Origin: Alphaproteobacteria bacterium
Lineage (GTDB): Bacteria > Pseudomonadota > Alphaproteobacteria > Elsterales > Elsteraceae
NCBI GenBank assembly: GCA_013297545.1
Contig: JAAFHH010000155.1
Span: forward strand, 1-7,022
Direction of reading: 5' to 3'
Length of the DNA stretch: 7,022 nucleotides
Below are positions 1-6,443 of this stretch, piece after piece; the stretch's first letter is position 1; each line of letters starts with the position of its first letter. The position numbers and the translations under genes are program-made. Under the pieces are notes generated by a model, which did not search any database, had not been told where the DNA came from, and saw nothing but the letters and a program-made list of their open reading frames with translations.

Positions 1-930
1 GCGGACCTGGAGGGTGCGGCCGACGCCGTCAGCTTCGCGTCCGGCATGGCGGGGGTCGCGGCCGTGTTCCGCGCGTTGCTGCGGCCGGGCGACCGGGTGG
101 TGGTGCAGCGCGCGATCTACTGGGGAGCCGCTGCCTGGATTGCCGACTGGTGCCGCACCTGGGGCATTGAGCGGGTGGAATGGGACCCGAGTGTCCCGAT
201 CACCGCAGTGCTCGATCGGCCGACGCGGATGGTGTGGATTGAAACCCCATCGAACCCGCTGTGGCAGGTGGTCGATATCGCCGCGACCGCGGCGGCGGCC
301 CACGCCGTGGGGGCGCGCTTGGTGGTCGACGGCACGACGACGACGCCGATCCTGACCCGAGCACTCGATCATGGCGCTGACCTCGTGTTCCATTCCGCGA
401 CCAAGGCGATCTCAGGCCATTCAGACGTGCTGCTGGGTGTGGTCGCGACCAAGGCGATTGACGCGGACTGGGCGCTGATCCGCGCTGAGCGCCGCCAGGC
501 CGGTGCCATCCCCGGCGGGTTCGAGGTGTGGCTGGCGCTGCGCGGGGTGCGCACCTTGCCGCTGAGGATGCGCCACACGTCGGCGAGCGCGCTCACCTTG
601 GCGACTTGGCTCAGCCAAGATCCGCGGGTCGAGCAGGTGCTCTACCCCGGCCTGCCCGATGATCCGGGCCACGCAGTCGCCGCCCGCCAGATGCAGGGCG
701 GCTATGGCGCGATGCTGTCGGTGCTGGTGCGCGGCGACGCGCTCGCGGTTGCAAGCCGGGTGCAGGTGTTCTTGCGCGCAACGTCACTGGGCGGACCGGA
801 AAGCCTGATCGAGCACCGGTTCACGGTCGAAGGTGTCCACACCAAGTCGCCCGAGACCCTGCTGCGCTTGTCGATCGGGCTGGAGGATGTGGCCGATCTG
901 CAGGCGGACTTGGATCGGGCGTTGGGGTAG
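1..930 (+). CDS. Cys/Met-metabolism PLP-dependent enzyme (cystathionine lyase/synthase family), 5'-truncated
   Basis: The reading frame is open from base 1, so the start lies outside the window; 309 residues are visible and roughly 75-85 N-terminal residues appear to be missing compared with the usual 380-400. The family is fold-type I PLP enzymes acting on cystathionine, homocysteine or methionine (MetC/MetB/MetZ type) in the cytosol. Visible hallmarks, counted from the first visible residue: SGMAGVAAVF near 14, RPGDRVV near 28, a Tyr-Trp-Gly at 40-42, ETPSNPLWQVVDI at 81-93, the PLP-ring Asp at 110 in VVDG, and the Schiff-base lysine K135 in HSATKAISGHSD. The C-terminal part has WLALRGVRTLPLRM, then SLGGPESLIEH and LLRLSIGLEDVADL. 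The usual VDN after the strand is VDG here, a small deviation. Which reaction it performs (beta-lyase, gamma-lyase or gamma-synthase) cannot be told from this part. It converges on the small gene at 962 with only 31 bases between stops and no clear terminator. Confidence 0.93.
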   Translation, partial: ADLEGAADAVSFASGMAGVAAVFRALLRPGDRVVVQRAIYWGAAAWIADWCRTWGIERVEWDPSVPITAVLDRPTRMVWIETPSNPLWQVVDIAATAAAAHAVGARLVVDGTTTTPILTRALDHGADLVFHSATKAISGHSDVLLGVVATKAIDADWALIRAERRQAGAIPGGFEVWLALRGVRTLPLRMRHTSASALTLATWLSQDPRVEQVLYPGLPDDPGHAVAARQMQGGYGAMLSVLVRGDALAVASRVQVFLRATSLGGPESLIEHRFTVEGVHTKSPETLLRLSIGLEDVADLQADLDRALG

Positions 931-961
931 ATCGGTGCAGCTCGTCGGTGTCGAGCGTATG

Positions 962-1315
962 TTACGGCAGACCAACCATCACGTTGGCACCGATCGCAAC
1001 ATTCTTCGCCTTCAGTGGTGACTTGGCTTTTGCCAAAGCCTGCCTCCAAGCAACAGCTGGCAGGGAAACACTCAGTGTCTCTGGGCTGATTTTCTTTGGC
1101 GGAGCCATTTGCGGATAGAGTTTACACAGAAACGCGACCACTGGCTCTTGCAGTTTGGCGGCTTCTTGTTCGCGCGCGTGCACTCGGGGCCAGCCAAGTT
1201 CCTGGGACCGAACCCAGTTCCTTGCGTCATCAGACACCCGCACTGTCACCAAGAACTGCAGCGATTCCGTTGGTGACGCTTCTTTAAGTACACGATCAGC
1301 AGAGGGTTCTAACAT
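962..1315 (-). CDS. Small unrecognised protein downstream of the S8 peptidase
   Basis: I do not recognise this 117-residue protein. The case for a real gene is the ATG at 1315 preceded by a strong AGGAGAG Shine-Dalgarno at a 5-base spacing, same strand and same lowered G+C as the peptidase gene 69 bases upstream, and an otherwise gene-free slot. It has no signal peptide and no convincing membrane helix. The first part looks compactly folded (LQFLVTVRVSDDARNWV, residues 19-35, a possible strand-turn-helix). The middle, 47-68, is a plausible amphipathic helix with the only cysteine (C64). The C-terminal third is Lys/Ala/Pro-rich and ends in a small hydrophobic tail (residues 105-117). It has about 16 Lys/Arg against 11 Asp/Glu, so it is mildly basic. 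By position it could be a substrate, inhibitor, chaperone or regulator of the peptidase, but this is inference from adjacency only. Confidence 0.68.
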   Translation of the reverse strand: MLEPSADRVLKEASPTESLQFLVTVRVSDDARNWVRSQELGWPRVHAREQEAAKLQEPVVAFLCKLYPQMAPPKKISPETLSVSLPAVAWRQALAKAKSPLKAKNVAIGANVMVGLP

Positions 1316-1320
1316 CGTGA

Positions 1321-1327
1321 CTCTCCT
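1321..1327 (-). promoter_or_regulatory. Strong ribosome binding site of the small gene
   Basis: On the minus strand AGGAGAG lies 5 bases before the ATG at 1315. It matches the anti-Shine-Dalgarno well and fixes the start of the small gene. It begins about 10 bases after the intercistronic hairpin, so the hairpin leaves it exposed. Confidence 0.75.
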
Positions 1328-1337
1328 GACTGAATCG

Positions 1338-1367
1338 GCAGGACTGGGTCCGCTGACCCAGTCCTGC
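1338..1367 (-). repeat. Perfect 13-bp inverted repeat (hairpin) between the S8 peptidase gene and the small gene
   Basis: The arm GCAGGACTGGGTC (1338-1350) is followed by a 4-base loop CGCT and the exact reverse complement GACCCAGTCCTGC (1355-1367). The transcript from the minus strand would form a 13-bp stem, 9 of 13 pairs being G-C, located 17 bases after the peptidase stop and 10 bases before the Shine-Dalgarno of the small gene. There is no T-run after it on either strand, so a standard intrinsic terminator is unlikely. It may act as an mRNA-stabilising or processing stem that sets unequal expression of the two genes, or be a DNA-binding palindrome; the sequence does not decide. Confidence 0.85.
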
Positions 1368-1384
1368 GCAGACCAGTCTTACTG

Positions 1385-2887
1385 TCAAGGAGCTTGTAGC
1401 ACGGGTACTGAGGGTAACGCCACCAGGCGTGTGGTGGGGTCATCCAAGAAGAGCTCCGGACCTTTCTTGAACGCCGCGAGCTGAGAGTTATCCCCAGCCC
1501 GCTTTAGCAACCCAAGTTTGTATGCCGCCTCTCCTGCCGCGGCAGCGGAGGCTTGCGACGTGCCGTCGACGGCACTGTATCTTTGCGAATCATGGCCCGG
1601 CTCAGCCCCTAAAATCTCTACGCCTGGCGCATAAAGCTGAGGTTGGGGCGGGTTGTCAGACATCGGTGCAGAGCCTTCCCATCGTCCCAGCCGATCCGGT
1701 GGATTGGTGTGCGCCCCAACGGCGACAGTGACGTCGAGCTTGGCGGGCACCATCAGACTGCCGGAATACCGGTTACCGGCCGACGCAAACAGCAGCCGAT
1801 CCAACCCGGCGTCGGACAAACCAGTCAATGCTTCGCTGAACGCAGCCAATTCATCCCCGTCGGCACAACCAAACGACATGTTCACAATGTCTGCGCGCGG
1901 CAGGCCGGTGGCTGGGTCGGTCGCAAGCCAAATCAGCGCCTCAACGATCGCTTGGAGCGATCCGACCCGCCCGGGCAACCGGTTCGCTGGCTGGGTCAGC
2001 ACGGCTGCCATGATGATCTCAGCACCGGGCGCGCGGCCAATCTGAGTGCCGGCAGCCACGGAGGCGATATGAGTGCCGTGACGGCCGTAGTCCCGCATCT
2101 CGCCTCGGCTGACTTCCTGCTGTAAGGTGCCATCCCAAAACGTGATTTTGCGACCTTGGAACTCCTGGTGAGAGGGATCGATACCGCTATCGAGGAACGC
2201 AATCCGAACACCTTGGCTCATCTCTCGACGAACGTCCTGGGACACAGATTTCGGCATGCCTTCGTGCCGATTGTCGCCCGATGGCATCGGGTGGGGCTCA
2301 AGCGTGACAAGTCTGCTGGACTTATCCCGGATCGACAGGCCAATCAGACGATCCTTAATCAGTTTCACTTTCTGCGATGTGAGCTGCTTGCGCTTGGAAC
2401 TTGTGCTGTTGAGAAGCACGCCGATGTTCAGACGCTTGGAGTAGGTTGCAACCATCTCGGGATGGTTTCCCCCCATCACCTCCATGTTCTTGCTGCCTCC
2501 CGACCGAGGCGGATCCGGAGGACCATCAACAATCCGAATTCCCAAAGCAGCGAAGGTGTCACGCCAGCTCGCGCTGGCATCGCTCTGTCCCTCGATGGTT
2601 CTGCCAGCAGCCTGTGGCAGCTTCGTCGGCTTTGGCGGGATGAAGATGAACGCGGTCCGGCCATGGATCATGCCCGCAGCGCGTCGTTTCGACAGCGGGC
2701 ATGGTTTGCCATGCACGGCTTGATACAATTTACGCCGGGCGCGGGCGCGCACTTTGGCCGCACGCCGGTGGCCCTTGCCCCCGACCCCTTCGCCAAGTCG
2801 CCGCTTCTCGTGCGAGGCCAGGAATGCCGATACGTCTTCACGGACCAGGCGACGATCTTCGGGCGTTACACCACCATCTCTCGGCAC
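1385..2887 (-). CDS. Subtilisin-like serine peptidase (S8 family) with a long basic N-terminal region
   Basis: A 500-residue S8 peptidase with the full Asp-His-Ser triad: D233 in IAFLDSGID, H270 in YGRHGTHIASVAAG and S444 in DGTSQAS, with the oxyanion-hole N372 in FASAGN. Other subtilase landmarks are NMSFG near 336, AVGAHTN near 389 and LYAPGVEILGA near 418. The catalytic domain spans about 225-455. After the nucleophile the usual GTSxAxPxVAG reads GTSQASAAAAG, so the conserved proline is replaced by alanine (A448). The first ~220 residues match nothing I recognise: there is no signal peptide, a strongly basic stretch lies at 26-70 (rich in Arg/Lys), and two further segments (75-130, 145-200) could be a folded prodomain or a targeting domain. 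A cytosolic location is therefore inferred. The start is GTG at 2887 because AGGAGG at 2894-2899 sits 6 bases ahead of it; the longer TTG start at 2902 would put that site inside the gene. It is followed by the small gene on the same strand. Its substrate is unknown. Confidence 0.95.
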   Translation of the reverse strand: MPRDGGVTPEDRRLVREDVSAFLASHEKRRLGEGVGGKGHRRAAKVRARARRKLYQAVHGKPCPLSKRRAAGMIHGRTAFIFIPPKPTKLPQAAGRTIEGQSDASASWRDTFAALGIRIVDGPPDPPRSGGSKNMEVMGGNHPEMVATYSKRLNIGVLLNSTSSKRKQLTSQKVKLIKDRLIGLSIRDKSSRLVTLEPHPMPSGDNRHEGMPKSVSQDVRREMSQGVRIAFLDSGIDPSHQEFQGRKITFWDGTLQQEVSRGEMRDYGRHGTHIASVAAGTQIGRAPGAEIIMAAVLTQPANRLPGRVGSLQAIVEALIWLATDPATGLPRADIVNMSFGCADGDELAAFSEALTGLSDAGLDRLLFASAGNRYSGSLMVPAKLDVTVAVGAHTNPPDRLGRWEGSAPMSDNPPQPQLYAPGVEILGAEPGHDSQRYSAVDGTSQASAAAAGEAAYKLGLLKRAGDNSQLAAFKKGPELFLDDPTTRLVALPSVPVLQAP

Positions 2888-2893
2888 AACCAA

Positions 2894-2899
2894 CCTCCT
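2894..2899 (-). promoter_or_regulatory. Ribosome binding site that sets the S8 peptidase start
   Basis: A perfect AGGAGG on the minus strand, 6 bases before the GTG at 2887. The frame stays open upstream to a TTG at 2902, but that codon lies before this site and would make it coding, so the GTG is preferred. Confidence 0.75.
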
Positions 2900-2941
2900 C
2901 AATCGGGGCTGTCAGCCTACAGAATGGTGCAGCTGCTCACA

Positions 2942-2972
2942 ATTATACTCTCGATAAAACACAGCACGCCAA
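2942..2972 (-). promoter_or_regulatory. Candidate sigma-70-type promoter for the S8 peptidase/small-gene unit
   Basis: On the minus strand a perfect TATAAT -10 hexamer (2947-2942) lies in an A+T-rich patch just after sdhB. A weak -35, TTGGCG (2972-2967, 4 of 6 matches), is 19 bases upstream, longer than the ideal 17. Transcription would begin near 2935, about 48 bases before the GTG, next to a GCAGCTGC palindrome at 2929-2936. No intrinsic terminator is visible after sdhB, so read-through from the sdh operon could also reach the cassette. Confidence 0.45.
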
Positions 2973-2974
2973 AG

Positions 2975-3754
2975 TTACCGCCGCGCGATCATCATCCGCT
3001 TGATTTCACCAATCGCCTTGGCCGGGTTCAGGCCCTTGGGGCAGGTCTTGGTGCAGTTCATGATGGTGTGGCAGCGGTAGAGCCGGAACGGGTCTTCCAA
3101 GTTATCCAGCCGGTCGCCAGTCTGTTCATCGCGGCTATCGGCCAGCCACCGATAGGCCTGCAGCAAGATTGCGGGACCGAGGTAGCGGTCGCCATTCCAC
3201 CAATAGCTCGGGCAGGAGGTCGAACAGCAGAAGCACAGAATGCACTCCCACAACCCATCGACCTTTTCGCGCTCAGCCGTGGATTGTAGGCGTTCTTGGT
3301 CTGGGATTGCTTGGGATTCCGTCTGCAGCCACGGCTTGATCGAGGCGTACTGGGCGTAGGGGACCGACAAGTCCGGCACCAGATCCTTGATCACCGGCAT
3401 GTGCGGCAGCGGGTAGATTTTGCAGTCGCCGGTCACTTCATCGATCGGCTTCAAACACGCGAGCGTGTTGGTGCCATCGATGTTCATGGCACAGCTGCCG
3501 CAGATGCCTTCGCGGCACGAGCGCCGGAAGGTCAGCGTGGTGTCGACTTCGTTCTTAATCTTGATCAGCGCGTCCAGCACCATCGGGCCGCACTGCTCAA
3601 GGTCGATGTCGTAGCTGTCGAGCCGCGGGTTCGCCTTCCCCTCCGGATCCCACCGATAGACCTTGAAGGTCTTCACAGTCTTCGCACCGGCCGGAGCGGC
3701 GTGGTGCTTACCGGGGCCGATCTTCGAATTCGCTGGCAGGTCGAACTTCGCCAT
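2975..3754 (-). CDS. sdhB: Succinate dehydrogenase iron-sulfur subunit
   Basis: This 259-residue protein is the electron-transfer subunit of Complex II on the cytoplasmic face of the membrane, passing electrons from SdhA FAD to quinone. All three clusters can be traced: [2Fe-2S] at C80, C85, C88 and C100 (SCREGICGSC); [4Fe-4S] at C171, C174, C177 and C238; and [3Fe-4S] at C181, C228 and C234. The spacing of these cysteines is that of E. coli SdhB shifted by 22. The quinone-site Trp (W186 in PSYWWN) and H229 after C228 are also present. The extra N-terminal length (residues 1-27, Pro/Lys/Ala-rich) is typical of alphaproteobacterial and mitochondrial-type forms. The ATG at 3754 follows sdhA by 29 bases, with AAGGGA about 10 bases upstream as a moderate ribosome binding site. 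It is the last gene of the sdh operon. Confidence 0.98.
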   Translation of the reverse strand: MAKFDLPANSKIGPGKHHAAPAGAKTVKTFKVYRWDPEGKANPRLDSYDIDLEQCGPMVLDALIKIKNEVDTTLTFRRSCREGICGSCAMNIDGTNTLACLKPIDEVTGDCKIYPLPHMPVIKDLVPDLSVPYAQYASIKPWLQTESQAIPDQERLQSTAEREKVDGLWECILCFCCSTSCPSYWWNGDRYLGPAILLQAYRWLADSRDEQTGDRLDNLEDPFRLYRCHTIMNCTKTCPKGLNPAKAIGEIKRMMIARR

Positions 3755-3783
3755 GATTGCGCTGTCCCTTTATCGTGTGCCGA

Positions 3784-5565
3784 CTAGTACACCCGCGCCT
3801 TCGGCGGGAAGTACTGCACTTCATTCGAAAGCGTGTAGTTGTGCACCGGGCGGTAGTCCAGCTGCACGTCGCCGTTTTCATCGAACCAGGCGAGCGTATG
3901 CTTCATCCAGTTCACATCGTCGCGATCTTGGATGTCATCGCGCGCGTGTGCCCCGCGGCTCTCCTTGCGGGCTTCGCCGGAATAGAGCGTGACCGCCGCT
4001 TGGCCGACCAGATTGTCGAGTTCAAGCGCCTCGATCAGGTCCGAATTCCACACCAGCGAACGATCGCTGATGCCGATCTGGCCCATGTCTTCGAACACCG
4101 CGTCGATCTTCCGGCAGCCGGCTTCGAGTGAGCCCTGGTCGCGGAACACGGCGGCGTGCGCCTGCATCAAGCGCTGCATGGCGTTGCGCACTTCGCCCAC
4201 CTTCTTTGGGCCGGAGGCGGTGCGGATGCGTTCCAACCGTTCGAGCGCCTTCTGGCCGGCATCGGCCGGCAGCGGCTTGTGCGCCTGGCCCGGCGTCACC
4301 AATTCGGACGCCCGGTGTGCTGCCGCGCGGCCGAACACCACGAGGTCGATCAGCGAATTGGTACCAAGGCGGTTGGCACCATGCACTGACACGCAAGCCG
4401 CTTCGCCAATCGCCATCAAGCCGCGGCAGACCGCGTCCGGATTGTCCTTGGTCGGGCGGATCACTTCGCCGTGATAATTGGTCGGAATCCCGCCCATGTT
4501 GTAGTGCACCGTCGGCAGCACCGGGATTGGTTCCTTGGTGACATCGACACCGGCGAAGATCTTCGCGGTTTCCGAAATGCCCGGCAGGCGGGTGTGCAGC
4601 GTGTCCGGATCCAAGTGTTCCAGGTGCAGCAGGATGTGATCCTTGTTCGGACCCACGCCGCGGCCTTCGTTGATTTCCATGGTCATGGCGCGGCTGACGA
4701 CGTCGCGGCTGGCCAGATCCTTGGCGGAGGGCGCGTAGCGTTCCATGAACCGCTCACCGGCGGAGTTGGTGAGGTACCCGCCCTCGCCGCGCGCGCCTTC
4801 GGTGATCAAGCAGCCGGAGCCGTAGATACCGGTCGGGTGGAACTGCACGAATTCCATGTCCTGCAGCGGCAAGCCGGCGCGCAGCGCCATCGCATTGCCG
4901 TCGCCGGTGCAAGTGTGGGCGGAGGTGCAGGAGAAGTAGGCGCGGCCATATCCGCCGGTCGCCAGCACGGTTTCGTGCGCGCGGAACCGGTGGATCGAGC
5001 CGTCTTCCATGCACAGCGCGATCACGCCGCGGCACGCACCATCCTCATCCATGATGAGATCGAGCGCGAAGTATTCGACATAGAACTGGGCGTGATGCTT
5101 CAGGCACTGCTGGTAGAGCGTGTGCAGAATGGCGTGACCAGTCCGGTCGGCCGCGGCACAGGCGCGCTTGGCCATGCTCTCGCCATAGCGGACCGTGTGG
5201 CCGCCGAACGGGCGCTGGTAGATCTTGCCATCGTCCGTGCGGCTGAACGGCACGCCGAAGTGTTCGAGCTCAATCACCGCCGGGATGGCGTTGCGGCACA
5301 TGTACTCAATCGCGTCTTGGTCGCCGAGCCAGTCGGAGCCCTTGACGGTGTCGTACATGTGCCAGCGCCAGTCATCCTCACCCATGTTGCCAAGCGCGGC
5401 GCCAATGCCGCCTTGGGCCGCCACGGTGTGGCTGCGGGTCGGGAACACCTTGGTGATGCAGGCGGTCTTGAGGCCAGCGACAGTCATGCCGAGGGTCGCG
5501 CGCAAACCGGCCCCTCCGGCACCCACCACCACGACATCATAGCTGTGATCGATGATCTTGGTCAT
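3784..5565 (-). CDS. sdhA: Succinate dehydrogenase flavoprotein subunit
   Basis: A 593-residue catalytic subunit of Complex II that oxidises succinate to fumarate. The N-terminal dinucleotide-binding motif is GAGGAG at 15-20 and the covalent FAD histidine is H46 in RSHTVAAQGG. Active-site residues are H243 (QFHPTG), the proton-relay R287 (SRDVVSR), H354 (HYNMGGIPT) and R399 (GANRLG), which fall at or within one residue of the E. coli numbers. The capping segment ARGEGGYLTNSAGERFMERY and the C-terminal DYRPVHNYTLSNEVQYFPPKARVY are intact. I chose the ATG at 5565 over the in-frame GTG at 5574 because a GAAGGGG ribosome binding site ends right at the GTG but is properly spaced (about 8 bases) for the ATG, and the protein then begins MTKIIDHSYDVVVVG as relatives do. 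It follows sdhD by 19 bases and precedes sdhB by 29. Confidence 0.99.
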   Translation of the reverse strand: MTKIIDHSYDVVVVGAGGAGLRATLGMTVAGLKTACITKVFPTRSHTVAAQGGIGAALGNMGEDDWRWHMYDTVKGSDWLGDQDAIEYMCRNAIPAVIELEHFGVPFSRTDDGKIYQRPFGGHTVRYGESMAKRACAAADRTGHAILHTLYQQCLKHHAQFYVEYFALDLIMDEDGACRGVIALCMEDGSIHRFRAHETVLATGGYGRAYFSCTSAHTCTGDGNAMALRAGLPLQDMEFVQFHPTGIYGSGCLITEGARGEGGYLTNSAGERFMERYAPSAKDLASRDVVSRAMTMEINEGRGVGPNKDHILLHLEHLDPDTLHTRLPGISETAKIFAGVDVTKEPIPVLPTVHYNMGGIPTNYHGEVIRPTKDNPDAVCRGLMAIGEAACVSVHGANRLGTNSLIDLVVFGRAAAHRASELVTPGQAHKPLPADAGQKALERLERIRTASGPKKVGEVRNAMQRLMQAHAAVFRDQGSLEAGCRKIDAVFEDMGQIGISDRSLVWNSDLIEALELDNLVGQAAVTLYSGEARKESRGAHARDDIQDRDDVNWMKHTLAWFDENGDVQLDYRPVHNYTLSNEVQYFPPKARVY

Positions 5566-5584
5566 ATCCCGCACCCCTTCTGGA

Positions 5585-5971
5585 TCACGCGCCGAGCGCC
5601 AGTTTCAACACCGCGATGACACCCGCGAGGCCGACCAGGAACACCGCACCCTGCATGACGACGATTGCTGTTACGCGGGTTCCTTCGTGATGGATGTAGT
5701 CCTCCAGCACGACTTGCAAACCCAGTTTCGCGTGGAAGAACACGGCCACGATCATCGCAACCAGCAGCGTGGCCACAATCGGCCCGCCGGCCCAGGCGCG
5801 CACCGTCGCGTGATCAGCACCCGCCAGCGAGATCACACTGACGACAAACCATAGGACCAACGGCACCAGGGCGATCGCGGTCAGGCGCTGCGCCCACCAG
5901 TGCGACACACCTTCCTTGGCAGACCCGAGGCCGCGCACGCGGCCGAGCGTGGTGCGAAGCGGTTGCGACAT
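5585..5971 (-). CDS. sdhD: Succinate dehydrogenase hydrophobic membrane anchor subunit
   Basis: A 128-residue membrane protein that, with SdhC, anchors Complex II and forms the heme b and quinone sites. Three membrane spans are visible at about 30-50, 63-86 and 100-125. The second ends in FFHAKLGLQVVLEDYIHHEG, giving the heme-ligand candidate H80 and the quinone-site pair D91-Y92, 12 residues apart as in E. coli (H71, D82-Y83). The N-terminal SHWWAQRLTA fits the alphaproteobacterial family. The ATG at 5971 is preferred to the GTG at 5986 because GAAGGGG lies between them, 6 bases before the ATG; this site overlaps the sdhC stop codon, so translation of the two genes is probably coupled. SdhD sequences diverge fast, and the call rests on these residues and on the operon position. 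Confidence 0.96.
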   Translation of the reverse strand: MSQPLRTTLGRVRGLGSAKEGVSHWWAQRLTAIALVPLVLWFVVSVISLAGADHATVRAWAGGPIVATLLVAMIVAVFFHAKLGLQVVLEDYIHHEGTRVTAIVVMQGAVFLVGLAGVIAVLKLALGA

Positions 5972-5982
5972 ATCCGGCCCCT

Positions 5983-6381
5983 TCACGACTGCAGCGCCAA
6001 GCCGACGACCCAGGCGAGCACGGTCAGGCCCCCGGTCGCAGCGAGTACGGCATAGCCGGTCTTGTACACAGTCGGCAGATCGAAGCCGTAGCCGGCGTCC
6101 CAGCCCAAGTGCCGGATGCCGTTGCTGAGGTGGTAGAACAGCGCGATGGTCCAGCCGAACAGGGCCAGATACCCAATCGGCGAGCCGATCAGCCCTTGCG
6201 CGGTGGCAAACGCCTCCGGACCCGTGGCCGCGGCGATCAACCAGTACACCAGCAGCAGCGTGCCAACACTGAGGGCGACGCCCGTCATACGGTGGGTGAT
6301 CGACAGGATCGAGGTCAATTGCGGCTTATACACTTGCAAGTGCGGCGACAGCGGTCGATTGCTGGAGGCGGGGGCAGACAT
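5983..6381 (-). CDS. sdhC: Succinate dehydrogenase cytochrome b556 subunit
   Basis: A 132-residue membrane subunit and the first gene of the operon. It carries both family signatures: RPLSPHLQVYKPQ followed by SITHRMTG (residues 9-34), and HLSNGIRHLGWD (84-95). H84 is the expected axial heme ligand, and S27 and R31 match the quinone-site Ser/Arg of E. coli SdhC in number and setting. Three membrane spans are visible at about 33-52, 68-92 and 108-129. The ATG at 6381 has GGAAAGG 9 bases upstream; the frame extends 15 codons further but those residues do not resemble the family. The stop is 11 bases from the sdhD start. SdhC and SdhD form the paired heme-binding anchor. Confidence 0.98.
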   Translation of the reverse strand: MSAPASSNRPLSPHLQVYKPQLTSILSITHRMTGVALSVGTLLLVYWLIAAATGPEAFATAQGLIGSPIGYLALFGWTIALFYHLSNGIRHLGWDAGYGFDLPTVYKTGYAVLAATGGLTVLAWVVGLALQS

Positions 6382-6443
6382 TGCGCGCGGCCTTTCCGTC
6401 GAGAAGTCTATGCCGCAACGCAACACTGAGCGGCGGCACCGCT

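Noticed and set aside
940..956. GCTCG/CGAGC inverted repeat with a 7-base loop in the convergent gap, as a bidirectional terminator.
   Set aside because: The stem is only 5 bp and there is no T-run on either side, so it is not distinguishable from chance.
2929..2936. GCAGCTGC palindrome at the expected transcription start of the peptidase gene, as an operator.
   Set aside because: An 8-bp palindrome with no extended symmetry is common by chance in GC-rich DNA; noted in the promoter entry but not called as a site.
2156..3289. A long plus-strand open frame (377 codons) across the S8 peptidase and sdhB genes.
   Set aside because: It is antisense to two genes with clear family motifs, spans their intergenic gap, has no family resemblance, and is explained by high-GC codon bias leaving the opposite frame open.
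4471..5619. A plus-strand open frame of 382 codons opposite sdhA.
   Set aside because: It mirrors sdhA codon-for-codon; its composition is that of reverse-complemented GC-rich codons and it shows no recognisable domain.
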